A DNA stretch of 64,000 nucleotides from Halomonas alkalisoli (GCF_021412585.1 NZ_JAKCMI010000023.1:248001-312000), one strand, 5' to 3'; shown: positions 44,093-53,595, counted from the first letter of the stretch. Notes: generated by a model not told the origin, from the letters alone. Translations and numbers: made by a program.

Positions 44093-45379
44093 CTAGCGCC
44101 AGCGCTCCAGCAACTGGTAATACCACATCCCCGCGGCCAGCAACGGATTGCCCAGCGCATCCCCGAACGGCACCTTGAGGTGGCGACAGGCCGCGAAGGT
44201 ATCGAATTCTTCCATATGCCCCGCCACCGCCTTGGCCATGATCTCGCCGACGATGTGCGAGGTGGCCACGCCATGCCCCGAGTAGCCCTGGGCGTAATAG
44301 ACGTTGTCGGAAAGCCGACCCAGCATGGGGATGCGATTGACCACGATGCCGGCCATGCCCTGCCAGGCGTAGTCGATCGGCGTGCCCTTGAGCTGGGGGA
44401 AGGTGGCCTCCAGGCGCGGGCGCAGCTCGGCGGCGATGTCGGGTGAGTCCTTGCCTGAATAGTTGGCCCCGCCACCGAACAGCAGCCGGCCGTCGGCGGT
44501 GAGGCGATAATAGTCGAGCACGAAGCGGCAGTCGTAGACGGCCAGGTCCTGGGGGTTGATGGCCTCGGCCAGCCCACCCAACGGGGCGGTGGTGACGATG
44601 CCAAGCGATGCCGGGAACAGCCGGCCGCCCAGCCTGCGTCGCTCCAGGCGGTGATAGGCGTTGCCCGCCAGCAGCACCCGGTCGGCAAGCACGGTTCCAT
44701 GTTCGGTGACCACCGCAGGAGAGGGGCCGTGGTCGATGCGTGTCACGGGGGAGTTTTCGAAGAGCTTCGCACCCAGCTTCTCGGCCACGCGCGCCTCGCC
44801 CAGGCACAGGTTGAGCGGGTGCAGGTGCAGGTTGTAGCGATTGAGCAGCCCGCCGTGGTAGCACTCGGTGCGCACCACGTCACGCACCTGCCGTGCATCC
44901 AGCAGCTCGACGTGCTCGCCCATGCCGCGGGCCTGGCAGGCCTCGAAGTCGGCCTGCAGCGCCGCCATGTGGGAGGGCTTCCAGGCGGCCTGAAGATGCC
45001 CCTGCTTCAGGTCGCAGGCGATGCCATAACGCTCCACCCTTTCACGTATGATGCGCTGGCCGCGCCATCTCAGGTTCCAGACGAAGTCCTCGGCCGCCTC
45101 GCCCAGGGTGCGTCGCATCTGCTTGCGCATGGCCGCTTCGCCGGAGAGGCTGCCGGTCAGCTGGCCGCCGTTGCGACCGCTGGCGCCCCACCCGATCCTG
45201 TTGGCCTCGACGATGGCCACCCGGTAGCCCCGCTCGGCCAGCTCCACCGCGGTGGCCACGCCGGTGAAGCCGCCGCCGACGATGGCAACATCGACTGAGA
45301 CCTCTCCTTGCAGCGGTGGGTAGTCCGACTCCCGGTGGATGGTATCGGTATAGTAGGATGCGCAGCGTGGCTGGGACAT
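44093..45379 (-). CDS. FAD-dependent amine oxidase, gamma-glutamylputrescine oxidoreductase (PuuB)-like
   Basis: A 428-residue DAO-family flavoprotein: VDVAIVGGGFTGVATAVELA is the FAD-binding motif, followed by the ANRIGWGASGRNGGQL motif typical of PuuB and relatives. YYAQGYSGHGVATSHIVGE lies near the C-terminus. It would oxidise an amine to an aldehyde with O2. The ATG at 45379 (MSQPRCASYY) is chosen by homology. It could work with the Fe-ADH or with the deacetylase nearby on polyamine-like substrates. Confidence 0.87.
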   Translation of the reverse strand: MSQPRCASYYTDTIHRESDYPPLQGEVSVDVAIVGGGFTGVATAVELAERGYRVAIVEANRIGWGASGRNGGQLTGSLSGEAAMRKQMRRTLGEAAEDFVWNLRWRGQRIIRERVERYGIACDLKQGHLQAAWKPSHMAALQADFEACQARGMGEHVELLDARQVRDVVRTECYHGGLLNRYNLHLHPLNLCLGEARVAEKLGAKLFENSPVTRIDHGPSPAVVTEHGTVLADRVLLAGNAYHRLERRRLGGRLFPASLGIVTTAPLGGLAEAINPQDLAVYDCRFVLDYYRLTADGRLLFGGGANYSGKDSPDIAAELRPRLEATFPQLKGTPIDYAWQGMAGIVVNRIPMLGRLSDNVYYAQGYSGHGVATSHIVGEIMAKAVAGHMEEFDTFAACRHLKVPFGDALGNPLLAAGMWYYQLLERWR

Positions 45380-45627
45380 GTTGGCTCCGGTGCGGCGTCG
45401 AAAATATTCAACAAATGCTAGCATACAATCGCGAATAGACATGCCTCGAGCCCGCGGCTTGCCGCAGCGAGGCTAGCCATCGAGAGGGGCGACCTTTGCG
45501 CCCCAGGCCACAGCCGGTAGAATGGCGGTTTGGTTTCGTGGTCGGCACGTCCGGGGAGGGGTCTCGCGACGTGCAGGCACTTTCAGACCGGCTGCCAGCC
45601 AGCCCAGCTGCAAGGATTCCGCGCTGC

Positions 45628-47727
45628 ATGAGCTATCAGGTTCTGGCCCGCAAGTGGCGGCCTCGCACTTTCCATGAACTGGTTGGGCAGGAGCATGTCC
45701 AGCGAGCGCTGGTCAATGCACTCGATCAGGGTCGCCTGCACCACGCCTACCTCTTCACCGGCACCCGGGGAGTCGGCAAGACAACACTGGCAAGAATACT
45801 TGCCAAGTGCCTCAATTGTACGGCAAAGGGCCATGGCGAGGAGGGCGTGACATCGACCCCCTGTGGCGAGTGTGACAGCTGCCGGGCCATCGACGAGGGG
45901 CGCTTCGTCGACCTGATCGAGGTCGATGCCGCCTCGCGTACCAAGGTGGAGGACACCCGCGAACTGCTCGACAACGTGCAGTACGCACCGACCCAGGGGC
46001 GCTACAAGGTGTATCTCATCGATGAGGTGCACATGCTCTCCACCAGCAGCTTCAATGCCCTGCTCAAGACCCTTGAAGAGCCGCCTCCCCACGTCAAGTT
46101 CCTGCTCGCCACCACCGACCCGCAGAAATTGCCGCCGACGGTGCTGTCGCGCTGCCTTCAGTTCACGCTCAAGAACATGCCGCCCGAGCGTATCGTCGAA
46201 CACCTGGGCAAGGTGCTCGAGTCGGAACAGGTCGGCTTCGAGGAGAGCGCGCTGTGGCTGCTGGGCAAGGCGGCCGATGGCTCCATGCGCGATGCCATGA
46301 GCCTGACCGACCAGGCCATTGCCTTTGGCCAGGGGCAGATTTGCCACGCCGATGTGGCCGCCATGCTGGGTACCCTGGACCACCGTCATGTGGTGGCGCT
46401 GGTCGAGGCGCTGGCCGAGGTCGATGCGGCCCGTGTGTTGAATGAGGTGTCCCAACTGGCGGAACAGGGGCCGGACTTCGCGGCGGTGCTCGACGATGTC
46501 ACCGGTGTCCTGCACCGCCTGGCGGTGGCCCAGATGGTGCCCGGGGCGCTGGACAACGGCCATGGCGACCGGGATCTGCTGCTGGCACTGGCCGCACGCT
46601 TCACCCCCGAGGACATCCAGCTCTACTACCAGATCGGTATCCAGGGCCGCGGCGACATGGCGCATGCCCCCGACCTGCGCACCGCCCTGGAGATGACCCT
46701 GCTGCGCATGCTGGCCTTCCGTCCCCAGGGCGTGCCTCAGCCGGCGAAAACGCCGCTGCCGCTGCGGGGGGAGCCCGGCCCCGTCACTCCATCGGCTGCC
46801 GGCGCCGGGCCTTCGGGCGGCCCCCCGCCTGACGAGACGCCCGCCGCGGCAGGGAGGGAGGGCGCAGCCTCCCCCGATGCTGCAAGAGGCGGGGTCGGCC
46901 TGCCGGATGCCGGCGACCATGCGAATCTCGCGCCGACTCCGGAGCCGCCGATGGCGCAGGATCGGTTCGAAGCGCCGCCGCCCTGGGAGGAAGCGTTACC
47001 GGAGGCCTCCACGGCACCTCCCGCCGTGGCTGACGGCCTGAACCAGGGCCGGGAGGCGGCGGAGAATGAGAAGGAAAGTGAGAAGGAAAGGGAAAAGGAA
47101 AGTGAGAAGGAGGGCGAGGTGGCCATCGCCGCCGCTCCGGCTCCGCTTTCGACTGGCGAGGCGTCTGTCGTTGCCGGCCCAGCGTCGGCCGTTTCCGGGC
47201 CCGCTGTGATTCCAGAGCCGGCTGGCGTCCCCGAGCCGGCTGGCGTCGTGGACCTGGATCCGCCTTCTTCCGCCCCGGCCGAAATGCCGAAGGCGGGGCA
47301 TGCAACCGGCGACGATTCGGCATGTTTCACCCATGCGGTCTGGCTGGAGCGTTTCGATTCCCTGGGCCTGGGCGGCCTGACACGCAACCTGGCGGCACAT
47401 TGTGTGGTCGAATCCGACGATGGCAGCCGTTTGGTACTTCGGCTGGACCCCTCCCAGGACGCCATGAATGCCGAGATTCATGTTCGGCGTGTGCGGGAAG
47501 CCCTGGCTGGTATCGGTGTGACGCGACAGTTGATCATCGAGGCGGGGCCCTTGCCGGAGGCGGTCGAGACGCCTCGACAGCGTGCCGATCGCATTGCCGC
47601 CGAGCGGCATGCCGTGGCGGTGGAGGCGCTCGAGCGGGATCCGCACGTGCGCCAGTTGCAGGAGACGTTCGGCGCACGCCTCATCACCGCCAGTGTCAAG
47701 CCGGTAGATGCATCGCAGCGGGCCTGA
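45628..47727 (+). CDS. dnaX: DNA polymerase III subunits gamma/tau
   Basis: A 699-residue clamp-loader ATPase. The AAA+ domain has GTRGVGKTTLARILAK, the zinc-binding cysteines (CLNC, CGECDSC), IDEVHMLS, and the sensor region. Domain III is followed by a long, low-complexity linker (about 370-560) and a short C-terminal domain that binds alpha polymerase. Residues about 479-499 are an almost perfect (E-K-E-S/R) repeat. No A-AAA-AAG slippery heptamer is seen, so production of gamma by frameshift is not apparent. Start MSYQVLARKWRP at 45628 is the family start. Confidence 0.95.
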   Translation: MSYQVLARKWRPRTFHELVGQEHVQRALVNALDQGRLHHAYLFTGTRGVGKTTLARILAKCLNCTAKGHGEEGVTSTPCGECDSCRAIDEGRFVDLIEVDAASRTKVEDTRELLDNVQYAPTQGRYKVYLIDEVHMLSTSSFNALLKTLEEPPPHVKFLLATTDPQKLPPTVLSRCLQFTLKNMPPERIVEHLGKVLESEQVGFEESALWLLGKAADGSMRDAMSLTDQAIAFGQGQICHADVAAMLGTLDHRHVVALVEALAEVDAARVLNEVSQLAEQGPDFAAVLDDVTGVLHRLAVAQMVPGALDNGHGDRDLLLALAARFTPEDIQLYYQIGIQGRGDMAHAPDLRTALEMTLLRMLAFRPQGVPQPAKTPLPLRGEPGPVTPSAAGAGPSGGPPPDETPAAAGREGAASPDAARGGVGLPDAGDHANLAPTPEPPMAQDRFEAPPPWEEALPEASTAPPAVADGLNQGREAAENEKESEKEREKESEKEGEVAIAAAPAPLSTGEASVVAGPASAVSGPAVIPEPAGVPEPAGVVDLDPPSSAPAEMPKAGHATGDDSACFTHAVWLERFDSLGLGGLTRNLAAHCVVESDDGSRLVLRLDPSQDAMNAEIHVRRVREALAGIGVTRQLIIEAGPLPEAVETPRQRADRIAAERHAVAVEALERDPHVRQLQETFGARLITASVKPVDASQRA

Positions 47728-47764
47728 GCCCGACCAGTCGGTTTAGCCAAAGAGAGGAACGACC

Positions 47765-48091
47765 ATGATGAAAGGTGGAATGGGCAACCTGATGAAGCAG
47801 GCCCAGGAGATGCAGGAAAAGATGCAGCGGGTCCAGGAAGAGGTCGCCAAGGCCGAGGTGACCGGCGAAGCCGGTGCCGGCATGGTCAAGGTGACCATGA
47901 ATGGCCGCCATGACGTGAGCAAGGTCGATATCGACCAGAGCGTCATGGAGGAGGACAAGGAGCTGCTCGAGGACCTGCTGGCGGCTGCGGTGAACGATGC
48001 CGTGCGCAAGGTGGAAGTCAGCTCCCGTGCGAAGATGGAGGAGGCGACGGCGGGGCTTAATTTGCCGCCGGGCTTCAAGATGCCCTTCTAA
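47765..48091 (+). CDS. ybaB: YbaB/EbfC nucleoid-associated protein
   Basis: A 108-residue DNA-binding protein with the family start [20 protein letters not shown] and the end [12 protein letters not shown]. The protein forms a dimeric tweezer-like fold and coats DNA. Between dnaX and recR as in most gammaproteobacteria; 37 bp after dnaX and 3 bp before recR. Confidence 0.96.
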   Translation: MMKGGMGNLMKQAQEMQEKMQRVQEEVAKAEVTGEAGAGMVKVTMNGRHDVSKVDIDQSVMEEDKELLEDLLAAAVNDAVRKVEVSSRAKMEEATAGLNLPPGFKMPF

Positions 48092-48094
48092 GCG

Positions 48095-48703
48095 ATGAGC
48101 TTTTCTCCCCTTGTCGAGAGACTGATGGAGTCGCTGCGCGTCCTGCCCGGCGTCGGCCCCAAGACCGCGCAGCGCATGGCCATGCATTTGCTCGAGCGTG
48201 ACCGTGACGGCGGTCGTCGCCTGGCAGCGGTGCTGGAGCAGGCCCTGGAAGAGGTCGGCTACTGCCGGCGCTGCCGCACGCTCACGGAAGAAGAGATCTG
48301 CAGCATCTGTTCCAGCGGACGGCGCGAGGATGCCCTGCTCTGCGTGGTGGAGTCGCCGGCCGATCAGTTGGCCATCGAAGAGGCTGGCGGCTACAAGGGG
48401 CGTTACTTCGTGCTCCACGGGCATCTGTCACCGCTGGATGGCATCGGCCCGGAAGATATTGGGCTGGACCAGCTCGAGGCGCGCGTGGCCGAAGGCGGGG
48501 TGACTGAGGTTATCCTGGCAACCAACCCCACCGTGGAAGGTGAGGCGACGGCCCACTATATTGCCGCTCAACTGGGCGGGCGGCATGGGGTGTCGCTGTC
48601 ACGGCTCGCCTATGGCATGCCCATGGGTGGCGAGCTGGAATACGTCGACGGTGGCACGCTCAGCCGTGCCTTCAATGGTCGTCTGCCGTTTCGCGGCGAC
48701 TGA
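48095..48703 (+). CDS. recR: Recombination protein RecR
   Basis: A 202-residue protein of the RecFOR pathway. It has the HhH motif ([20 protein letters not shown]), the four-cysteine zinc finger ([16 protein letters not shown]) and a Toprim domain ([16 protein letters not shown] with [14 protein letters not shown]). Length is normal. Starts 3 bp after ybaB. Confidence 0.97.
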   Translation: MSFSPLVERLMESLRVLPGVGPKTAQRMAMHLLERDRDGGRRLAAVLEQALEEVGYCRRCRTLTEEEICSICSSGRREDALLCVVESPADQLAIEEAGGYKGRYFVLHGHLSPLDGIGPEDIGLDQLEARVAEGGVTEVILATNPTVEGEATAHYIAAQLGGRHGVSLSRLAYGMPMGGELEYVDGGTLSRAFNGRLPFRGD

Positions 48704-48732
48704 TTCACTTTCCTAAACTGCCGGATGACTGC

Positions 48733-49863
48733 ATGTCCCTGACCCCCGAGATTCACTGGATCGATACGCCCGACGCCCTCGACGCCGCCTGTGCCCAGGT
48801 TGCGAATGCCTCGGTCATCGCCCTGGATACCGAGTTCTTCCGCGAGAAGACCTTCCATCCGGTGCCGGCGCTCATCCAGTTCTCCGCCGGCGGTCCGGCC
48901 TGGTTGATCGACCCCCTTGCCGTGGACTGCACCGACGCCTTCCGCCGCCTGCTGAGCGAAGGGCCGCTCAAGCTGTTGCACGCCAGCAGCGAGGATCTGG
49001 AAGTGCTGGCTCATTGGGCAGGCGGGGCGGTGGCGCCACTGGTCGATACCCAGATCGCACAATCCCTGCTGGGGGAGGATGCGGCCATGGGCTACCAGCG
49101 CCTGGTCGAGCACTGGACCGGTGAGGTGCTGCCCAAGGACGAGACGCGTTCCGACTGGCTGGTACGTCCGCTGAGTGAATCCCAGCGCCTCTATGCGGCC
49201 CTGGACGTGGTCTTTCTGCTCAAGGTCTGGGAGCACCAGCGCGATGCCCTCGAGCGCCTGGATCGCATGGGCTGGCTGGAGGCGGATTGCAGCGAGCTGG
49301 TGGCCCAGGCGCTGCGCAGTGAGGGGGCGGACGGGCAGTGGTATCTGCGTCATCGCCAATTGTGGCGGCTCTCCCCTCGCCAGATGGAAGCCTACCGGCT
49401 GCTGACGATATGGCGGGAAGGGGAGGCACGGCGACGCAACCTGCCACGGGGGTGGCTGGTCAATGATCGGATCCTCTACGGCATTGCCGAACGCATGCCG
49501 GAGAATCGTTTCCAGCTTGCCGAAGTCGACGACATCAAGCCGGGGCTGATCAAGCGCGACGGTGACACGCTTCTGGGCCTGGTGAAGCAGGCCCGGGGCG
49601 CCGAAGCCGAAGCCTTGCCCCCCGCGCTGCCTTCCCCCATGGAGCCAGCCTTCAAGAAGCGTCTCAAGGCGCTCAAGCGGGTGGTCAACGAGGAGGCTGA
49701 ACGGCTGGGCCTGGCGCCGGAGGTGTTGCTGCGCCGCCGCGAGCTCGAGGCCATGGTGACCGCCGACCTGAAGGACGAGGAGCTGCCCATGCCGGGGGGG
49801 TGGCGAGGCGAGTGCCTTGCCGAGGCTCTCGATAACGCGCTTACCGAGGTGAATGAGTCATGA
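48733..49863 (+). CDS. rnd: Ribonuclease D
   Basis: A 376-residue 3'-5' exoribonuclease. The DEDD exonuclease domain has IALDTEFFREKTF, LHASSEDLEVL and the YAALDVVFL motif. One HRDC domain follows (about 210-290), with LSPRQMEAYRLLTIWRE. It trims tRNA precursors. The stop overlaps the ycgL start by 4 bp. Confidence 0.94.
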   Translation: MSLTPEIHWIDTPDALDAACAQVANASVIALDTEFFREKTFHPVPALIQFSAGGPAWLIDPLAVDCTDAFRRLLSEGPLKLLHASSEDLEVLAHWAGGAVAPLVDTQIAQSLLGEDAAMGYQRLVEHWTGEVLPKDETRSDWLVRPLSESQRLYAALDVVFLLKVWEHQRDALERLDRMGWLEADCSELVAQALRSEGADGQWYLRHRQLWRLSPRQMEAYRLLTIWREGEARRRNLPRGWLVNDRILYGIAERMPENRFQLAEVDDIKPGLIKRDGDTLLGLVKQARGAEAEALPPALPSPMEPAFKKRLKALKRVVNEEAERLGLAPEVLLRRRELEAMVTADLKDEELPMPGGWRGECLAEALDNALTEVNES

Positions 49864-50171
49864 GCGATGACCGCATGAAAGGCGACAAGCTGCTGTGCGA
49901 GATCTTCAAGAGTTCGCGCAAGGAGGAGATGTACCTCTACGTGGACAAGCGCCAGGGCTTGAAGGAGGTGCCCGAGGCATTGCTCGAACGCTTCGGCAAG
50001 CCGGTTTCGACCATGACGCTCATCCTGACAGCGGACAAGCCGATGGCGCGCGCCAAGGCGAGTGATGTGATCGCAGCCATTCGTGAGAAGGGGTATTACT
50101 TTCAGATGCCCCCCGCCAAGGAGGAGTATCTGATGGATCTGTATCGGACTCCCACCGAGGCGCGCTATTGA
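49860..50171 (+). CDS. ycgL: YcgL-family protein
   Basis: A 103-residue protein of the YcgL family; KLLCEIFKSSRKEEMYLYVD is the characteristic start and FQMPPAKEEYLMDLY near the end. Its function is not well settled. Translationally coupled to rnd by ATGA. Confidence 0.92.
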   Translation: MSDDRMKGDKLLCEIFKSSRKEEMYLYVDKRQGLKEVPEALLERFGKPVSTMTLILTADKPMARAKASDVIAAIREKGYYFQMPPAKEEYLMDLYRTPTEARY

Positions 50172-50175
50172 TGGA

Positions 50176-50338
50176 ACAAATGGCTGCACGGGCGAATCGC
50201 TATGTTGCCCGAATCCTCGGAATCCTCACATATACCCCATATGCTCCGGATGACTCGAAGCCTTCGGCTTCTCGCTTCTTCGGAGCCATCCTGCGGATGT
50301 TTGTCGCTTCGCTCGGTTCTGCGTTTCGGGCGCCTTGC
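50176..50338 (+). repeat. Dispersed structured repeat, copy 2
   Basis: About 160 bp matching the reverse complement of 43921-44081. The core 50216-50338 is about 90% identical and the leader ACAAATG..GCGAATC also matches. It retains the same nested stems and starts 5 bp after the ycgL stop. The remaining gap to ycgN (50339-50423) has no gene. Confidence 0.8.
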
Positions 50339-50423
50339 GACCCACAGGGATGTGGGAAGTGCGTTGGTTCGTCGGGAACGAACCTAGCCGCTTCATCCCG
50401 TTCGCCAATTTGTTGGTATTGAT

Positions 50424-50873
50424 ATGCGTGAACGATTCTGGGAGCAGTACCCGCTCGAGGAGCTCACCGCTGAAGAGTGGGAGGCCCTGTGCGACGGCTG
50501 CGGCCAGTGCTGCCTGCTCAAGTTCCAGGACGACGACACCGGTGACCTGGCCGTCCTGGGCGTGGCCTGTGAGCTGCTCGATATCCATAGCTGCCGCTGC
50601 AGCGACTATGCCAATCGCCAAGCCCGGGTGCCGGACTGTGCGCGGTTGACACCCGAGCGCATCGACGAATTTCGCTGGTTGCCCAGGTCCTGTGCCTATC
50701 GCCGTGTGGCGGAGGGGCGCAAGCTCGCCGCCTGGCATCCGCTCATCTCCGGGGATCCGGAGCGCGTCCACCGCAAGGGTGTCAGCGTGCGCAGCTTTGC
50801 CGTCTCTCATCGGGATGTGCCGGAAGAGCAACTGGAAGATTATATTATCGCCATCCTGCCGATTGACGGCTGA
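50424..50873 (+). CDS. ycgN: YcgN family (UPF0260) cysteine-cluster protein
   Basis: A 149-residue protein with the characteristic cysteine cluster CDGCGQCC near residue 30, a second group CRCSDY, and later CARLTPE, CAYRR. The cysteines likely bind zinc or an iron-sulfur cluster, consistent with the family. The family is usually close to ycgL and rnd, as here. Confidence 0.92.
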   Translation: MRERFWEQYPLEELTAEEWEALCDGCGQCCLLKFQDDDTGDLAVLGVACELLDIHSCRCSDYANRQARVPDCARLTPERIDEFRWLPRSCAYRRVAEGRKLAAWHPLISGDPERVHRKGVSVRSFAVSHRDVPEEQLEDYIIAILPIDG

Positions 50874-50901
50874 ATGCGCGTCGAGTCCGCCTGACAGACA
50901 G

Positions 50902-50926
50902 CGGGCCCGGTGGTCAGCCGGGCCCG
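50902..50926. terminator. Hairpin between ycgN and convergent oligopeptidase gene
   Basis: CGGGCCCGG (50902-50910) pairs with CCGGGCCCG (50918-50926), a 9-bp GC stem around TGGTCAG. It separates convergent genes; no long T-run. Confidence 0.65.
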
Positions 50927-50946
50927 ACTCCTTGCATCGTCTTCTA

Positions 50947-53049
50947 CTATTCCTTCTCTGCCAGCCCCAGGGCCCAGAGGGTGAAGGCATCCTGGCGCGC
51001 ATTGTCGTGCCAGGCCTTGAACCTGCCCGAGGCGCCGCCATGGCCGGCATCCATGTCGGTGCGAAGCAGCACGGGCCCACGGGCCGAGCCGAGCTCGGTG
51101 ACTCGCGCATAGAGCTTGGCAGGCTCCCAGTAGGGTACCCGGGAGTCGTGCCAGCTGCCCTGGAGGAAGAGGGCGGGGTAGGGCTGGGCCGAGAGGTTGT
51201 CGAGGGGGGAGTAGCTGCGGATATGTCGATGCATGTCCGGGATCTCGGGGTTGCCCCACTCCGTGTACTCGGCGGTGGTGAGAGGCAGGTCGGGGTTCTC
51301 CATGGTGCGCAGGACATCGACGAAGGGAACGTCGAGAACGGCGGCGCAGAACGCTTCGGGGGCCAGGTTGAGGCTGGCGCCGACCAGCAGGCCGCCTGCG
51401 CTGGCGCCGTATGCCGCGATGCGATCCCCATCGCTGAAGCCCTGATCGACCAGGGCGTTGCGCGCCGCCAGGAAGTCACGGAAGCTGTTCTCCTTGTGCT
51501 CCATCTTGCCGGCGAGATACCAGGGCTCGCCGCGGTCGCCGCCGCCGCGAACATGGGCTACGGCAAAGGCCATGCCGCGGCTGAGCAGCTCGAGGCGGGC
51601 CACCGAGAACCAGGGGTCGAGCACCTCGCCGTAGGCCCCGTAGCCATAGAGCAGGGTGGGCAGCGGCCGCCCGGCCAGGTCGGCACGCATCACCACCGAA
51701 ACGGGAATCCGTTCGCCATCGTGGGCCGTGGCCCAGATCCGCTGGCAGGAAAGGTCGTCGGGCTGCAGGTCGCCATGGATCGCCTGGGTCTTCACTACCC
51801 GGCGTTCGCCGCTATCCAGGTCGTGCTCCAGCCAGCGAACCGGCATGACGAAGGACTCCTCACGCAAGCGCAGGCGGCGGCTGGCGAAGTGGGGTACATC
51901 GCCCAGCATCAGGCTGCAAGGGGACTCGGGCAGAGGCAGCCGCATATCCAGGGTCACGGCATGGTGTGGATCGAGTTCGATGACGCGCACATGGACCTGC
52001 GCTTCCTGGTGGTCGCGCTCGGTCACTACCAGGCCCCAGGCGAAGGCATCGAGCCCCTCCAGCGTGGCCTCATCGCGGTGTGCTACCAGTGGCTGCCAGG
52101 CACCATCGGGCTGGGCTTCGTCCACCCTGTCCAGGCGGAAGTGCGGGGCGTCGCGGTTATGCAGGACGTAGAAGTGGCCGGGGCGATGCTCAACGCCGTA
52201 CTCCACGCCTTTTTCCCGTGGCCGGAAGCAGCGAGGCGCGGCGGTGGGATCCCTGGCGGGGACCAGATGGCATTCGCTGGTGTCCTTGGAGGCGCTGTCC
52301 AGCACCAGCCACTCCCGTGAGCGTGTCTTGCCCAGGCCGACCCAGAACTCGGGGTCCGCTTCCTGCAGCATGCATATCGGCTCATCCGCCCGGGGAGCGG
52401 CGCCGGCATCCAGGCGGAGGGGCAGTCGCCAGATGCTGTCCGGGCGCTGGGTCGCATCGAACCGGGTGAACAGCAACGTGCTGTTATCTTCGGCCCAGCT
52501 CAGCTCCGAGGCGATATCGTCAAGTAGTGCAACCGGCTCGCCGCAAGGCAGGTGCTTGATATAGAGTGTGTAGCGCTCATCGCCGCTGACATCCTCGGTC
52601 CAGGCCAGCCAGTGCTCGTCCGGTGACAATGCCATGTCACCGAGTTCGAGGAATCGCTGCCGTTCGGCCCGGGCGTGCAAGTCGAGAAAGGGGGTGGCTT
52701 CCTGCTCGCGGCCATTGGGATGACGCCACCAGACCGGATAGTCGGCATCGACCGCCGTCTCGCTCCAATAGGTGTGATGGTCCAGTGCCGTTCGCAGGCC
52801 ATGGACCGCCAGCTCCCGGCGCGCAAGGTGGCCGTGGTAGAGGCGTTCCACCAGGCCGTCGAGGGGCATCATCCAGGCGCGGGATTCCTGGTTGGCCGCC
52901 TCGAGGAAGGCGCTGACGTCCGGGTCGTCACGATTCTCCAGCCAGTGCCATTCAGGATCGTCGGTTCGACGAAAACGGCTGACGGGGGAAGGGGGGGGGC
53001 CATCGGCTGACGACGCATCGCTGGTGTTACGGGGTAGCTGTGCTTTCAT
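50947..53049 (-). CDS. ptrB: Oligopeptidase B (S9A prolyl oligopeptidase family)
   Basis: A 700-residue serine peptidase: beta-propeller domain (about 60-400) and a C-terminal alpha/beta-hydrolase. Catalytic Ser is in AAYGASAGGLLVGAS, Asp likely near VLLRTDMDAGHGG (with the catalytic His in the same GHGG motif). RSYSPLDNLSAQPYPALFLQ is typical. It cleaves short peptides after basic residues in the cytoplasm. The start at 53049 (MKAQLP) is preferred; an ATG at 53085 would add 12 residues. Confidence 0.9.
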   Translation of the reverse strand: MKAQLPRNTSDASSADGPPPSPVSRFRRTDDPEWHWLENRDDPDVSAFLEAANQESRAWMMPLDGLVERLYHGHLARRELAVHGLRTALDHHTYWSETAVDADYPVWWRHPNGREQEATPFLDLHARAERQRFLELGDMALSPDEHWLAWTEDVSGDERYTLYIKHLPCGEPVALLDDIASELSWAEDNSTLLFTRFDATQRPDSIWRLPLRLDAGAAPRADEPICMLQEADPEFWVGLGKTRSREWLVLDSASKDTSECHLVPARDPTAAPRCFRPREKGVEYGVEHRPGHFYVLHNRDAPHFRLDRVDEAQPDGAWQPLVAHRDEATLEGLDAFAWGLVVTERDHQEAQVHVRVIELDPHHAVTLDMRLPLPESPCSLMLGDVPHFASRRLRLREESFVMPVRWLEHDLDSGERRVVKTQAIHGDLQPDDLSCQRIWATAHDGERIPVSVVMRADLAGRPLPTLLYGYGAYGEVLDPWFSVARLELLSRGMAFAVAHVRGGGDRGEPWYLAGKMEHKENSFRDFLAARNALVDQGFSDGDRIAAYGASAGGLLVGASLNLAPEAFCAAVLDVPFVDVLRTMENPDLPLTTAEYTEWGNPEIPDMHRHIRSYSPLDNLSAQPYPALFLQGSWHDSRVPYWEPAKLYARVTELGSARGPVLLRTDMDAGHGGASGRFKAWHDNARQDAFTLWALGLAEKE

Positions 53050-53135
53050 TGGGTCGCGTGTACCATACTCTATAACGAATTCCATCCTGTGCGGTCCGCC
53101 TCTTGGCGGGCCGTGGCGCTGAAAATGAGGTATCG

Positions 53136-53585
53136 ATGCTGACGACCGATTCGATGTCCCTACTATGGCTGACCTATCTGGGTTTGTCGCTGGTGATACT
53201 CGTCACCGGCTATCTGGGGCTGGCCTTCCTGCCGCGCTTGTTGCGGCTACCTATCACCTGGGCGGTGGCGGGCATACTCTGGGTGCCCACTCGCTTCCGC
53301 TTGCCGCTGGTGGAGGAGGGCGAATTCTATACCGGGATGGCGCCGGCCGTGGTGGTGGCTACCGTTGCCTTTCTCGAACGCAATAGCGCGGCCATGCTGT
53401 CATCCGCGCTACTGGTGGCGGCCGGCGCCGGGCTGGGCATCGCCCTTGGGTTACTGCAATGGTGGATGTTGCGACCGGCCGATGAGTATGCACAAATCGA
53501 CGATGACGATAACAATGGGCGTGATGGCCGCGACGGTGGACAATCCCGTGAGCCGCGCGAGCGCCGTGAGCCGATGATCGGCTAG
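53136..53585 (+). CDS. Small membrane protein of unknown function
   Basis: A 149-residue protein. Two or three hydrophobic helices: LLWLTYLGLSLVILVTGYLG, then LPITWAVAGILWVP, and AAMLSSALLVAAGAGLGIAL. It ends in an acidic then basic hydrophilic tail (IDDDDNNGRDGRDG). I do not recognise the family. It lies 10 bp before the VWA gene, so they probably share a transcript. TGAGG is 5 bases before the ATG at 53136. Confidence 0.7.
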   Translation: MLTTDSMSLLWLTYLGLSLVILVTGYLGLAFLPRLLRLPITWAVAGILWVPTRFRLPLVEEGEFYTGMAPAVVVATVAFLERNSAAMLSSALLVAAGAGLGIALGLLQWWMLRPADEYAQIDDDDNNGRDGRDGGQSREPRERREPMIG

Positions 53586-53595
53586 GGAGCCCCCG

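Noticed and set aside
47065..47127. Programmed -1 frameshift site in dnaX
   Set aside because: Purine-rich sequence is present but no in-frame X-XXY-YYZ slippery heptamer with identical X bases is found.
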